DNA from: Arthrobacter sp. TPD3018
GTDB lineage: Bacteria; Pseudomonadota; Alphaproteobacteria; Sphingomonadales; Sphingomonadaceae
NCBI GenBank assembly: GCA_003075315.1
Contig: QDFQ01000011.1
Span: forward strand, 1-51,697
Reading direction: 5' to 3'
Length of the DNA: 51,697 bases
The notes under the pieces are model-generated. The model was not told the DNA's origin. It searched no databases and worked only from the letters and a program-made list of their open reading frames with translations. The translations under genes and the position numbers were made by a program. Positions 19,172-28,130 of this stretch are shown here, in pieces (the first letter of the stretch is position 1; each line of letters begins with the position of its first letter).

Positions 19172-19627
19172 ATGTTTCAAAGCTCATGGTGGGAGATAAC
19201 CACCCATATCATCAGTCTCGCCGTCGCCTACGCGCTTGCCCTTCCGGTTGGCTGGGATCGCGAGAAGGACGCCCGTAGCGCAGGCATCCGCACATTCCCG
19301 TTGGTTGCCATCGCCAGTTGCGGCTTCGTGCTGGTAGGCATCGCGATCCTCGGCCGCACGTCCCCGGCGCAGGCCAGGTTGCTCGAAGGTCTGATTACAG
19401 GCGTCGGTTTCATTGGGGGCGGCGCGATCCTGAAGAAGGGTAGCAAAGCCTCGGGTACGGCAACAGCGGCCAGCCTGTGGGCGACTGGCGCGCTCGGGGC
19501 GGCCGTCGGCTACGGCCTATACGATATCGCCTTCATCCTGAGCTGCACCACCTTCCTGACCCTGCGCTGTTCTCGTCCGCTCAAGCGCGCTACCAATGGC
19601 GACGCCTGTACTCCGGCAAGTCCATGA
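19172..19627 (+). CDS. MgtC/SapB family membrane protein
   Basis: A 151-aa protein with four to five membrane helices and the MgtC signature (LALPVGWDREKDARSAGIRT, then GLITGVGFIGGGAILKKG). Family members influence Mg(II) homeostasis or F-type ATP synthase. The C-terminus is short, without the ACT-like cytoplasmic domain. There is a 112-nt gap before it, so a separate promoter is possible. Its stop overlaps the next start. Confidence 0.88.
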   Translation: MFQSSWWEITTHIISLAVAYALALPVGWDREKDARSAGIRTFPLVAIASCGFVLVGIAILGRTSPAQARLLEGLITGVGFIGGGAILKKGSKASGTATAASLWATGALGAAVGYGLYDIAFILSCTTFLTLRCSRPLKRATNGDACTPASP

Positions 19628-20103
19628 CGACCTCTCAGGCGAGCCGATGGACACATCCAGTGCAAGCCCTCACCCGACGTTGGGCGCCGGCGCGGACTAT
19701 CCCGGCGCGGGACCGCCAACACCGCTTGCTGCGCTGGGCGACGCTGTTGGAGCGCAATCCTCACCAGATCATCGGCCTGCTGCCTCCCTCTTGGGCAGGC
19801 GGTGACGCGCGCGGCCCGATGATCGATCGGCCGAGCGCGATCGATGTCGCATGGGACGATGTGGTGCTGCGTGTGATGGGGCTGGCGGGTCGATCGCGCC
19901 GTGAAGCCAAAGCATTCTTCGGGCTGTCGGACGCGGAATTGGATCGAATTGTCGCTGGGTCGTGGCGGTGTCCGATCCGCCCCGCTTGGCAGGTCGCCGC
20001 GCGGATCAGGAACGTCGAGTGCCCGCGACTGGAAAACGCGATCGTAGGATCGGTCCTCGCCCTCATCCTCGTGTTCTGCGCCATCTTCTATTGGATCATC
20101 TGA
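19624..20103 (+). CDS. Hypothetical protein with C-terminal membrane anchor
   Basis: 159 aa, not recognised. The N-terminal half is basic and Trp/Arg-rich; the middle has an acidic helix (DVVLRVMGLAGRS) and a possible small HTH-like segment (SRREAKAFFGLSDAELDRIV). The last 22 or so residues are a hydrophobic helix (IVGSVLALILVFCAIFYWII) that would anchor it in the membrane. ATG 19624 overlaps the mgtC stop, and the DedA gene follows after 12 nt. Confidence 0.6.
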   Translation: MTTSQASRWTHPVQALTRRWAPARTIPARDRQHRLLRWATLLERNPHQIIGLLPPSWAGGDARGPMIDRPSAIDVAWDDVVLRVMGLAGRSRREAKAFFGLSDAELDRIVAGSWRCPIRPAWQVAARIRNVECPRLENAIVGSVLALILVFCAIFYWII

Positions 20104-20115
20104 CGAGGCTGTCTT

Positions 20116-20724
20116 GTGTTCGACATCATAACATCGATCCTATCGGCACTCGGCGGCTTTGGCGTCTTCCTGCTGATGCTGGCCGAGAACGTCTTTCCGC
20201 CGATTCCATCGGAAGTGATCCTGCCCCTTGCGGGCTACACGGCCGCGCAGGGGCGCGGCTCGCTGTGGGTGGTCGTTATCGCTGGCACCCTCGGATCGGC
20301 CGCAGGAGCGATCCTATGGTACTATGTCGGGCGCTGGATCGGCATCGATCGGTTGAAGCGCTTTGCTTCTCGCCACGGTCGATGGCTGACGTTGACGGCG
20401 GACGAGATCGATCATGTCGATCGCTGGTTCGACCGCTATGGCCGTTGGGCGGTTCTGTTCGGACGAATGGTCCCGGGAGTCCGGACGTTGATTTCGGTGC
20501 CAGCAGGGGTCAGCGGAATGCCCCTCGGTCCGTTCCTGCTTTCCACGCTTGCCGGCTCGGCAATATGGACCGTGATCCTCGTGCTAGCCGGCTACGAGCT
20601 GGGCGAACGCTATAATCAGGTGGCGAGCGTCATCGAACCGGTCAGCAACGCCGTGCTCTTGCTGGCCGTCATTTGGTATCTCTGGCGGGTCGCGACCTTC
20701 GGGCGATCCGGGGATCGCCATTGA
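20116..20724 (+). CDS. DedA-family membrane protein
   Basis: A 202-aa DedA/SNARE-associated family protein; relatives act as polyprenyl-phosphate or phospholipid flippases and support envelope homeostasis. Motifs: ENVFPPIPSEVILPLAG near the N-terminus and FGRMVPGVRTLISVPAG in the second half, including the conserved Arg residues. GTG 20116 is used. Its stop overlaps the ATG of a small ORF. Confidence 0.9.
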   Translation: MFDIITSILSALGGFGVFLLMLAENVFPPIPSEVILPLAGYTAAQGRGSLWVVVIAGTLGSAAGAILWYYVGRWIGIDRLKRFASRHGRWLTLTADEIDHVDRWFDRYGRWAVLFGRMVPGVRTLISVPAGVSGMPLGPFLLSTLAGSAIWTVILVLAGYELGERYNQVASVIEPVSNAVLLLAVIWYLWRVATFGRSGDRH

Positions 20725-20957
20725 TGAATGTCAATGGCTCGTCTCCCGTTTTTCCCGCCGGACTTTGGCTTACGGCAGCTTCGATGCTGGTCTTCGTCAC
20801 GCGCTACGCCAGTGCCCTTGGCCTGGTCCCGCGAGGAACCACGTTCATTCTCATCAAGTGGATCGGGAGGCTTTACCGCATCGGGTTTCGCGCATGGCGT
20901 CGCAACGGGGGGAAGTGGCGCTGGGCCGCATCATCAAGATCCACCGCCACAAGGTAA
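20724..20957 (+). CDS. Small hypothetical membrane protein
   Basis: 77 aa. One hydrophobic segment (AGLWLTAASMLVFVTRYASA) and a basic Trp/Arg-rich tail. ATG 20724 overlaps the DedA stop (TGATG), and the next gene starts 12 nt after its stop. Support is positional only; I recognise no family. Confidence 0.4.
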   Translation: MNVNGSSPVFPAGLWLTAASMLVFVTRYASALGLVPRGTTFILIKWIGRLYRIGFRAWRRNGGKWRWAASSRSTATR

Positions 20958-20969
20958 GCGAAGCATCCT

Positions 20970-21320
20970 ATGTACTATCTTGCAGTCAAGGCCATCGTCT
21001 CGGGCATACTAATCGCGGCAGCGTCGGAAGTGGCGAAGCGCTATCCCGGGTTCGGAGCGCTGATTGCGTCGCTACCGGTCGTCTCGGTCCTTGGCATGAT
21101 ATGGCTGTGGCACGACCGGCCTGATGCGATGAACATGGCGGCCCATGCGCAGGCGACCTTCTGGTTCGTACTCCCCTCGCTGCCGCTATTCCTACTGATA
21201 CCAGTCCTTTTGCGTCACGGAATTGGCTTTTGGCCAGCCTTGGCCGCCGGATGCTGCCTGACCGTCCTGCTCTATATCGCGATGGTTCTCGCACTCCGGC
21301 GCTTTGGCATCGCTTTGTGA
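20970..21320 (+). CDS. DUF3147-family membrane protein
   Basis: A 116-aa integral membrane protein with four hydrophobic helices. The pattern VSGILIAAASEVAKRYPGFGALIASLPVVSVLGMIWLW-like (positions 10-47) is typical of DUF3147. Function unknown. It is often found with metal or envelope-stress genes, and here it lies between DedA and a small lipoprotein. Confidence 0.8.
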   Translation: MYYLAVKAIVSGILIAAASEVAKRYPGFGALIASLPVVSVLGMIWLWHDRPDAMNMAAHAQATFWFVLPSLPLFLLIPVLLRHGIGFWPALAAGCCLTVLLYIAMVLALRRFGIAL

Positions 21321-21349
21321 TTTCCATGAACAACGAGCGGGTGAACAGA

Positions 21350-21640
21350 ATGACAAACCTCAAGGAACGCGCGCTCATTGCCGCTGTCGCGACCATCGCT
21401 CTGACTGGATGCGGACTGTTTAAACCACGGGATGCTGGCTATTTCCGTTTCCACGCGGAAGAGGCGAGGCTGGTTGTCACCCGCTGCGAGCGGGGCCAGG
21501 AAACCGGCAGCGACTGCGAGGCCGCGGCCCAGGCCGTGGCCGAGCTCGATGCGGCTGCGCGCCGGCAACCTCCGGCCAGAGCCGGACGCCAGCGCGGACA
21601 TGATGCTACACTGGAGAAGGAACGTGATGATCGGAATTAA
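21350..21640 (+). CDS. EexN-like small lipoprotein
   Basis: 96 aa. The lipoprotein signal ends at TIALTGC. The mature start (YFRFHAEEARLVVTRCERG...DCEAAAQAV) has the two-Cys layout of EexN-type entry-exclusion lipoproteins that are common on conjugative elements; this is a family resemblance only. ATG 21326 is an alternative start. It overlaps the next gene's 5' end. Confidence 0.55.
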   Translation: MTNLKERALIAAVATIALTGCGLFKPRDAGYFRFHAEEARLVVTRCERGQETGSDCEAAAQAVAELDAAARRQPPARAGRQRGHDATLEKERDDRN

Positions 21641-22022
21641 CGGCACGCTCGCGCTGATGGTCGCAACGGCCGCTGGACTGACGCCACCTGCTGCGAGCGC
21701 ACAGCACGCTCAACACGGTACGAGCGTGACCCGGGGAGCTGATGCGGGAAAGCGGGCCGACACGCCCGCAACCAGAGCCTACCGGGCCGCGAACGCCAAG
21801 ATGCATGGCGCTATGGACGTGGCCTTCACTGGTGATGCCGACGCCGACTTCATGCGCGCGATGATCCCCCATCATGAAGGCGCGATCGCGATGGCCGAGA
21901 TAGAATTGAGGTACGGGCGCGATCCCGCTGTTCGCCGGCTTGCAGCCGAAGTAGTGGCGACGCAGCGGCGCGAGATCGCCGAGATGCGGGCGTGGCTTGC
22001 CCGGCGCGAAACCCGCAAGTAG
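21627..22022 (+). CDS. DUF305 family exported protein
   Basis: 131 aa. A signal peptide (LMVATAAGLTPPAASA) precedes a four-helix DUF305 domain with its hallmark DADFMRAMIPHHEGAIAMAE. The His/Met-bearing helices resemble ferritin-like DUF305 proteins, some of which (CopM) bind copper. ATG 21627 follows a GGAGAAGGAAC site. It overlaps the lipoprotein gene by 14 nt and is convergent with the next gene. Confidence 0.88.
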   Translation: MIGINGTLALMVATAAGLTPPAASAQHAQHGTSVTRGADAGKRADTPATRAYRAANAKMHGAMDVAFTGDADADFMRAMIPHHEGAIAMAEIELRYGRDPAVRRLAAEVVATQRREIAEMRAWLARRETRK

Positions 22023-22043
22023 CGGCCCGAAGCCTTACCGCCG

Positions 22044-22319
22044 TCAATGATGGCGGCGGTAATGCCTCGGACGGGAATGACGATCATAGTGCCGATCGCG
22101 CACGTAGTGGCGAGACTGGTATCGCGGAGAGTCGGCATAATAGCCGCCACCATAATAGGGCTGCGCATAGCCATAGCCGTGATTTGACACGACCACACGT
22201 CCATGTCCGCCGTAGCTACCATGACCTGTGGAATGACGGCCACCATGGTGCTGCGCCATCGCAGTACCAGGGACCAACGAAGCCAGCAGCCCCGCTGCAA
22301 TCCAAAATGTCTTACGCAT
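22044..22319 (-). CDS. Small exported His/Tyr/Gly-rich protein
   Basis: 91 aa. A signal peptide (FWIAAGLLASLVPGTAMA) is followed by a mature part made almost entirely of His, Gly, Tyr, Arg and Ser (QHHGGRHSTGHGSYGGHG; ending RHYRRHH). Such composition suggests periplasmic metal buffering or an unstructured cationic protein; no family recognised. An AGGAGAG ribosome site lies just upstream. It is downstream of the truncated RND gene on the same strand, with a 121-nt gap. Confidence 0.68.
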   Translation of the reverse strand: MRKTFWIAAGLLASLVPGTAMAQHHGGRHSTGHGSYGGHGRVVVSNHGYGYAQPYYGGGYYADSPRYQSRHYVRDRHYDRHSRPRHYRRHH

Positions 22320-22440
22320 GTCTACTCTCCTACCATCGGACGATAGGATCGAACGACGGCGTATTTGATATTAGGGCTTCTACTTGAACCGACACTGAAC
22401 TTGATGCCGGTCAACGATACCAGAACGTGCGCATGTAGAC

Positions 22441-24480
22441 TCAAATCTGGGCCTTTGTGGTGCCGACAGTCGAACCTTGTGCCTTTGAGCCTCTCAATCG
22501 CATGGACAACGCTGTGATGGCTGGCAGGACAAGAAGGGTCAGGATTGTCGATGTTATAAGCCCCCCGATGACGACCGTTGCGAGTGGGCGTTGCACTTCT
22601 GCTCCTGTGCCGGTCGCAAGCGCCATCGGCACGAAGCCAAGAGACGCGACCAGCGCGGTCATCAGCACCGGACGGACGCGCTCCATTGCGCCGCCCACGA
22701 TCGCATCGTCGTCGGCCGCACCGTCTTCGCGATACTTTCCGATCGCACTCATCATCACGAGGCCGTTGAGGACGGCAACGCCCGATAGGGCTATGAACCC
22801 GACCGCTGCGGTGATCGAGAAGGGGATACCGCGCAGCAGCAGCGCAAACACGCCCCCTGCGAGCGCCATCGGCACCGCCGAGAACACGATCGCCGCCGAC
22901 ACGAAGCTGCCGAGCGCCATGTAGAGCAGGGCATAGATCGCGATAAAGCAGATCGGCACGACGATCAGCAGGCGCAACCGAGCCGATTGCAGGCTCTCGA
23001 AGGTGCCGCCCCACTCAGTATACATGCCGGCGGGAAGCTGCATCTGGCCGATCCTCGCCTGTGCTTCGTCGACGAACCCGCCAAGATCGCGCCCGCGGAC
23101 GTTGATCTGCACGACCACCATCCGCTTGCCATTCTCGCGACTAACCTGGTTCAACCCCTGCGTGTAGTTGAACCGGGCGACCTGGCTGAGCGGGATCGAG
23201 CGCGCCACCTGACCCTCGGCAGTGGGCAGCATCACCGGGATCGACCCCAGTGTCTCAAGGTCATCCCGTTGCGCATCGGGGAGGCGGACCACGACGTCGA
23301 ACCGCCGGTCTCCCTCGAACAACAACCCGGCCTCGCGCCCGCCAAGCGCAGCCGAGACCGTGTTCGCCACCTCCTCAACCGACAGGCCATAACGGCCCGC
23401 CGCTTGCCGATCGATCTGCACGTCGAAGGTCGGCGCGCCGGACGTCTGTTCGGCACTCACGTCACCAGCGCCCGGGATGGTGCGCATGACGGAAGCGATG
23501 CGCCGCGCCTGTTCGCTCATCGCGTCGAGGTCATCGCCGTAGAGTTTGATCGCGACGTCGGCGCGAACGCCGGCGATCAGCTCGTTGAAGCGCATCTGGA
23601 TCGGTTGCTGAATCTCTGTTCGGTTGCCGATCAGCGGTTTCATCCGCTCCTCGATGCGGCGAAGGATGTCCTCCTTGCTCTTAACCTCCGCCGGCCACTC
23701 GTCCTCTGGCTTTGGAATCACATAGGTATCCGACGCATTGGGCGGCATCGGATCGGTGCCGAGATCGGCGTTGCCGTTCTTAGAGAAGACCAGCGCCACC
23801 TCCGGCAGCGTCTTCAATGCATTCTCGATCTGAAGCTGCATCTGTGTCGACTGATCGATCGACGCCGATGGCACGCGGAAGTTGGTGACGGTTATGTCCT
23901 TCTCGTCGAGCTGCGGCATGAACTCCTCGCCGAGCAAGCCAAAGCTCAGCACTGCCGCGACGAACACGCCGACACCGCCCAGAATGAAGGGCATCGGCCG
24001 AGCTACGCCCCTGCCCAGCACGGGGGCGTAGCGTTCCTTGAACCAGCGGATCGGCTTCACTTCCGTCTCGCTGACCCGGCCCTTGACGACGATCGCGATC
24101 ATCGCGGGAACGAAGGTCAGCGACAGGACGAAAGCGGAGGCGAGCGCCACCATCAACGTGATCGCCATCGGCGCGAACGTCTTGCCCTCAACGCCCTGGA
24201 AGGTGAGCAGCGGCACGAAGACGAGGAAGATGATGAGCTGACCATAAACGGTCGGCCGCACCATCTCCTTGGCCGCGAGTGTCGTTTCCTCCATCCGCTC
24301 GTCGCGGGTGAGAAGCCGGCCTTCATGCTCCTGGCGCTCGGCGAGGCGGCGAAGCGCATTCTCGACGATGATGACGGCGCCGTCGACGATCAGCCCGAAG
24401 TCGAGCGCTCCAAGGCTCATCAGGTTGCCCGATACGCCCAGCCCGTTCATGCCGGCGGCCGTCATCAGCATAGTTGTAGC
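22441..24480 (-). pseudogene. CzcA/CusA-type RND pump, 5' truncated
   Basis: About 680 aa of an HME-RND pump whose normal length is about 1050-1080. Homology starts within TM4 (TTMLMTAAGMN), just before LMSLGALDFGLIVDGAVIIVEN, and runs to a natural C-terminus. The N-terminal third is absent: the reading frame runs straight into the left end of the mercury transposon at 24480. The remaining protein lacks TM1-TM3 and the first half of periplasmic loop 1, so it cannot form a pump. Its missing part is not found on the other side of the transposon. Confidence 0.88.
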
Positions 24481-24512
24481 GGCCTGCAATGATGGTCGGC
24501 CCGGCGCGAGAT
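24480..24512 (+). repeat. Left terminal inverted repeat of mercury transposon
   Basis: Starts CGGCCTGCAATGATG and continues to GCGCGAGAT at about 24504-24512. It matches the reverse complement of 31353-31385 at 29 of 33 positions. The truncated czcA frame ends at its outer edge. Confidence 0.85.
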
Positions 24513-24527
24513 TATAGGTCTATTCTG

Positions 24528-24641
24528 GCGCACGCTCCGTGAGACCGAAGCCGTGCTCTAGCGCACTATAGTTGAGAACGGGCGCACCTCGGGTGAAACG
24601 GACGCGAGACGCAGGCCACGCGACGCACGCTACGTGAGACG
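24528..24641 (+). repeat. Four 19-bp transposase-site repeats, left end
   Basis: Sites at 24528-24546 (GCGCACGCTCCGTGAGACC), 24561-24579 (GCGCACTATAGTTGAGAAC), 24582-24600 (GCGCACCTCGGGTGAAACG) and 24623-24641 (ACGCACGCTACGTGAGACG). The consensus is roughly GCGCAC-N6/7-GTGAGAC. All are in the same orientation, pointing into the element, as expected for ordered transposase binding. Confidence 0.82.
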
Positions 24642-24642
24642 T

Positions 24643-25614
24643 TCATATTGGCAGTCCCGCGATGCGCATCTCGTCCGTTAGTTCGGTCGCCCGTGTACCC
24701 TCCAGCTCGCCGCGCATGAGCTTCCTGATCTCGGCGGGCTTGGCGTCGAACTGGTCGCACAGCGCCTTCACGTCGTAGCCGTGCCGGTTCAGCTCTGGCT
24801 CTATGTCGTCGAGGCGGCGCGACAGCACGCCGTCAACGATGGTGCCGTCGATCGGCTTGGCGCCGATCCCGAACCCCGCCTCGAACGCGCGGACGAGGTA
24901 GCGGCTGAGCTGGAGCGGCGTCTTCAGCCGCGCGGCGAGCAGCGTCGCCGCGTCGTCGGTGATGACCTCCTCGGGCTCGACGCCCTCTTCCAGCGAAGCC
25001 CGGAGCACCCAGTCGATGAAGTCGCGCTGCCGGTCGCGCAGCCCTCCGAACTCGAACAGCGTCGTGCGGTCACCCACCTCCTCCATGGTGGGGCGACGCA
25101 GGTCGTTCTTCAGACGCGGGTAGCCCAGCATGACGACCGAGAGTTGCCCGCCACCCTCCTGAACCAGCTCGACCAGACGCTTGAGCGCCTTCAGTGTGTT
25201 GGCGTGGAGGTCGTGCGCGTCGTCGACGAAGAGCGCGACCGGCTTCTTAGCCTTGCGGAACAGCTCCTGGAGGTCGCGCTCGCGGCGCTCGGCTTGGCGC
25301 GAGATGGTGGGTAGCTTGTCCGGGCTGAGGTCGTAGAACAGCGCCGACACGAGCAGCGGCACCGTGATCTTGGCCTTCTCCAGGCTGAGCGCGCGCGACA
25401 CGATAACGCGGTTCTCGCGCTCCAGCGCCTCGCGCAACCTGCGCACCAGCAGCGACTTGCCCGACCCGATCACGGCCGTGAGCGCGATCAGCCGGCCCGC
25501 CATGATCGTCGTACGCAGGTCGTGAACGATTTGCTTGTGGTGCTCAGTCTCGTAGAACCCAACATCGACTGGCGGTCGGGCAAGCCGGTAGTGGTGCATG
25601 ACTTCGGTCAGCAT
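24643..25614 (-). CDS. AAA+ ATPase, TniB/ExeA-like transposition regulator
   Basis: A 323-aa AAA ATPase. Walker A reads AVIGSGKS (first Gly of the classic motif replaced by Ala) and Walker B is VALFVDDAHDL. It resembles the TniB/TnsC/ExeA-type NTPases that select target DNA and activate a partner transposase. The start is 12 nt downstream of the transposase stop, and its end lies almost on the innermost left repeat site, so the transposition genes fill the left arm completely. Confidence 0.85.
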   Translation of the reverse strand: MLTEVMHHYRLARPPVDVGFYETEHHKQIVHDLRTTIMAGRLIALTAVIGSGKSLLVRRLREALERENRVIVSRALSLEKAKITVPLLVSALFYDLSPDKLPTISRQAERRERDLQELFRKAKKPVALFVDDAHDLHANTLKALKRLVELVQEGGGQLSVVMLGYPRLKNDLRRPTMEEVGDRTTLFEFGGLRDRQRDFIDWVLRASLEEGVEPEEVITDDAATLLAARLKTPLQLSRYLVRAFEAGFGIGAKPIDGTIVDGVLSRRLDDIEPELNRHGYDVKALCDQFDAKPAEIRKLMRGELEGTRATELTDEMRIAGLPI

Positions 25615-25626
25615 GGGGCAGGCTCC

Positions 25627-27288
25627 TCATCCCGCATGGGCGCGGCCGGGCGGGAACCGTTCGCGGATGGCGACCATCACCTCCGCGCGGACCAGCGTGC
25701 GGGCGAGCAGGTCGGCGATGAATTGGAGGTCGTCCGCGCTGAGCTTGCCGAGCGGCACGCGCAGCTCTTCCGCGATCGCCGCGCGCGCCTTCAGCGGCGT
25801 GGCGAACGCCAACTCCTCGAACCGGTCGGGACCGTCGAATGGGCGGGTGGCGAGCATGGCGCGGTGCGGCTCGCGCGCGATCAGGTCGGGCTCACCCGAC
25901 AGCGCGGAGCGCGGGATGGAAATGCGGGTCGCGAGTTCGGCGACGCGGTCCTGGCGGACATCGCGCCTGCTCTTGCGGTGCTTGCGGTAGCGATGGAGCG
26001 GTACGGGGCCGCCCACGGGATCGAACGGACCGTAGCGCTCGTCGCCATGCTCGGCGAACAGCTCGGCGTCGAACAACCCCCACCACAGCACGACCGCCTC
26101 GCCGGCAAGCTCGGGGTCGAGCTCGTAGGTGACCCCCGCGACCGACACCCGCGCGTCCAGCCCGACCATGCGCCGCTCGGGCTCGCGCGCGAACGAGCAG
26201 AACCGCTCCCACGCGCACATCGCGCGGACCCCGCCCTCGGGCTGGCGCTCAAGCCAGTCATCGACGCGCGAGTGAGCCTCGTGCCGGTGATCGCGCGCAT
26301 TTTCGCGATCGACGAACCGGGTCAGCCAAGCGTTCGCCTCGGCTTCGGTGTCGGGCTGGTGATGATGGTAGAGTGTCTCGTGCGCCTCCTTCACCGTCCG
26401 GAACGGCCGCTCGACCTTGCCCTTGGCGCGTGCGGTCGTGCGCGCACCGTCCGATCCGGCCGGCATGTGCGGAGTGACGATCACGTCCAGGCTCTCCATT
26501 ACCCGCTTGAACACGGCTGACTTCGCGACGGGGCCGTTGTCGAGGTGGAGTTGCTTGGGGATACCCTGGAGCGGGTTGGTCGTGCCGTCCGGCTTGGCCG
26601 ACATGGCGCGGAACAGGAAACCGAGCGCCGCCTCGACATCCTCACCATATACGCAGTGGTATTCGAGGTAGGCGAGCCCCGACCGGTCATCGACGACCGA
26701 GAACAGCATCAGCGTGGGCGCGCCGCCCCGTTCCAGGTCGACCCAGGGCGGGGGAACCGCGAGTTGCTTCAGGTCGGACGGGCTCAGGTCGAAGTGCCAC
26801 AGGTCGTTGGCGTGCTCCGCCTGGAAACGGACGGCCGCGGGCTCTCGTGTCAGGCGCGCGTGGTCATACCCGAGCCGGCGCATATGTCGGTTGAGGGTCG
26901 AGATGGTGAGCAACCCGGGCGCGAGCTTGCGATGGCCATCGGGCGTGTGGACCCCATGCTCCTCGACCAGCCTGAGCGCCCGCGCGGTCGAGAGGTGGCG
27001 GCCCTTCCTGTTGGTGGTGCTCTTCTTCACCGCAGCGACGATCTCGCACCAGTGTTCGATCTCGCCGTCGCCCATGACGCGCGCGTGCCCGCGATCGGAG
27101 CGGTGCGCGTCGCGGGGACGGTGCTCGCCGCGTAGCGCACGGTACAGGGTGGCGCGCGACACGGCGTAGAGCCGGCAGGTCGACGCCATCATCTCCTTGC
27201 GGTCGGGGTGCCGGGGCGGCAGCGCCGCGAGGCGTCGTTTCAGGGTCGCGAGCGCCTCGGCTGGAACGGGCGCTCGCCAGACGGTCAC
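25627..27288 (-). CDS. DDE (rve-fold) transposase, TniA-like
   Basis: 553 aa. N-terminal HTH domains, a retroviral-integrase catalytic core with Asp in LWHFDLSPSD, Asp in LHLDNGPV and Glu in KGKVERPFRTV, then a Mu-type C-terminal domain (DARVSVAGVTYELDPELAG). It would bind the multi-site ends and carry out strand transfer together with the ATPase. GTG 27288 overlaps the resolvase stop (GTGA). Length is close to TniA (about 560 aa). Confidence 0.88.
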   Translation of the reverse strand: MTVWRAPVPAEALATLKRRLAALPPRHPDRKEMMASTCRLYAVSRATLYRALRGEHRPRDAHRSDRGHARVMGDGEIEHWCEIVAAVKKSTTNRKGRHLSTARALRLVEEHGVHTPDGHRKLAPGLLTISTLNRHMRRLGYDHARLTREPAAVRFQAEHANDLWHFDLSPSDLKQLAVPPPWVDLERGGAPTLMLFSVVDDRSGLAYLEYHCVYGEDVEAALGFLFRAMSAKPDGTTNPLQGIPKQLHLDNGPVAKSAVFKRVMESLDVIVTPHMPAGSDGARTTARAKGKVERPFRTVKEAHETLYHHHQPDTEAEANAWLTRFVDRENARDHRHEAHSRVDDWLERQPEGGVRAMCAWERFCSFAREPERRMVGLDARVSVAGVTYELDPELAGEAVVLWWGLFDAELFAEHGDERYGPFDPVGGPVPLHRYRKHRKSRRDVRQDRVAELATRISIPRSALSGEPDLIAREPHRAMLATRPFDGPDRFEELAFATPLKARAAIAEELRVPLGKLSADDLQFIADLLARTLVRAEVMVAIRERFPPGRAHAG

Positions 27289-27947
27289 GCCGCTTGTCGC
27301 TCTTCGCGAGCCCGGGTGGGAGGTTTGGGCATCGCCTTCCCGTCGAGGAGCGCCTGGCCGGGGGCCTTGGGCGTGCCGTCGCCGTTGATGTAGTGGTAGA
27401 GCGTCGTGGTCGTGATGCCGAGCCGCTTGGCCACCTCAGCCGCGACCGCCTTCCGGTCGCTCATCGCCGCCATTGCCATTTGCAGCGTCGAGCGGTCCAT
27501 CTTGCGCGGGCGCCCGCCCAACCGGCCCCTGGCGCGCGCTGCAGCGAGCCCGGCGCGCGTACGCTCGGTGATCAGCTCGCGCTCGAACTCGGCAAATGCG
27601 GCGAAGATGCCGAACGCGAGCCGGCCATTGGCGGTCGTCGTGTCGATCTGCGCGCCGGCACCCGTCAGCACCTTCAGCCCGATCCCGCGCGAGCGCAGAT
27701 CCTCTGCGGTGATGACGAGGTGACGGAGATCACGGCCGAGCCGGTCGAGCTTCCAGATCACCAACGTGTTGCCGGGCTGGAGCGCCTTCAGGCACGCGGT
27801 CAGGCCAGGCCGAGCATCGTGCCGACCCGATGCGAGGTCCTCGTAGATGCGGCTCGGGTCGACGCCGCCCGCGAGCAGCGCGTCGCGCTGCGGCTCCAGC
27901 GTCTGGCTGCCGTCGGCTTTCGAGACGCGGACGTATCCGATCAGCAT
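27285..27947 (-). CDS. Serine resolvase/recombinase
   Basis: A 220-aa small serine recombinase that would resolve cointegrates after replicative transposition. The catalytic-Ser block is IGYVRVSKADGSQ; other signatures are LDRLGRDLRHL and FERELITERTRAGL, followed by a C-terminal HTH (KRLGITTTTLYHYI). It is followed without a gap by the transposase. The 180-nt region upstream (27948-28130) contains candidate resolution-site repeats. Confidence 0.9.
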   Translation of the reverse strand: MLIGYVRVSKADGSQTLEPQRDALLAGGVDPSRIYEDLASGRHDARPGLTACLKALQPGNTLVIWKLDRLGRDLRHLVITAEDLRSRGIGLKVLTGAGAQIDTTTANGRLAFGIFAAFAEFERELITERTRAGLAAARARGRLGGRPRKMDRSTLQMAMAAMSDRKAVAAEVAKRLGITTTTLYHYINGDGTPKAPGQALLDGKAMPKPPTRAREERQAA

Positions 27948-27966
27948 GAGAAGGCCGGTTCACCCG

Positions 27967-28072
27967 CAAGGAAAGACAGCTACCACCCTGCATTCTGACG
28001 CTGGTTTCCGCAACGGCTTTTCTCGTTCTGAACGGCCGCGATCGGGTGGCCGATTGCGACCACAAGGAAACC
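27967..28072. repeat. Candidate resolvase (res) subsites
   Basis: Between resolvase and merR lie CAAGGAAA (27967-27974), the inverted GGTTTCC (28003-28009) and CAAGGAAACC (28063-28072). Repeated and inverted copies beside a divergently reading resolvase gene are what a res site looks like. Assignment is by position and pattern only. Confidence 0.4.
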
Positions 28073-28130
28073 GGACGTATTTCTTGCGAGCCGCGCGCGC
28101 TGTTGGGAGAAGCGGTAATGCACTGCCGTC

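Noticed and set aside
22987..24492. 501-aa open frame on the + strand opposite the truncated RND gene
   Set aside because: It is an antisense shadow of high-GC RND codons; its Arg/His/Asp-rich translation has no domain, and the opposite strand is a clear RND protein.
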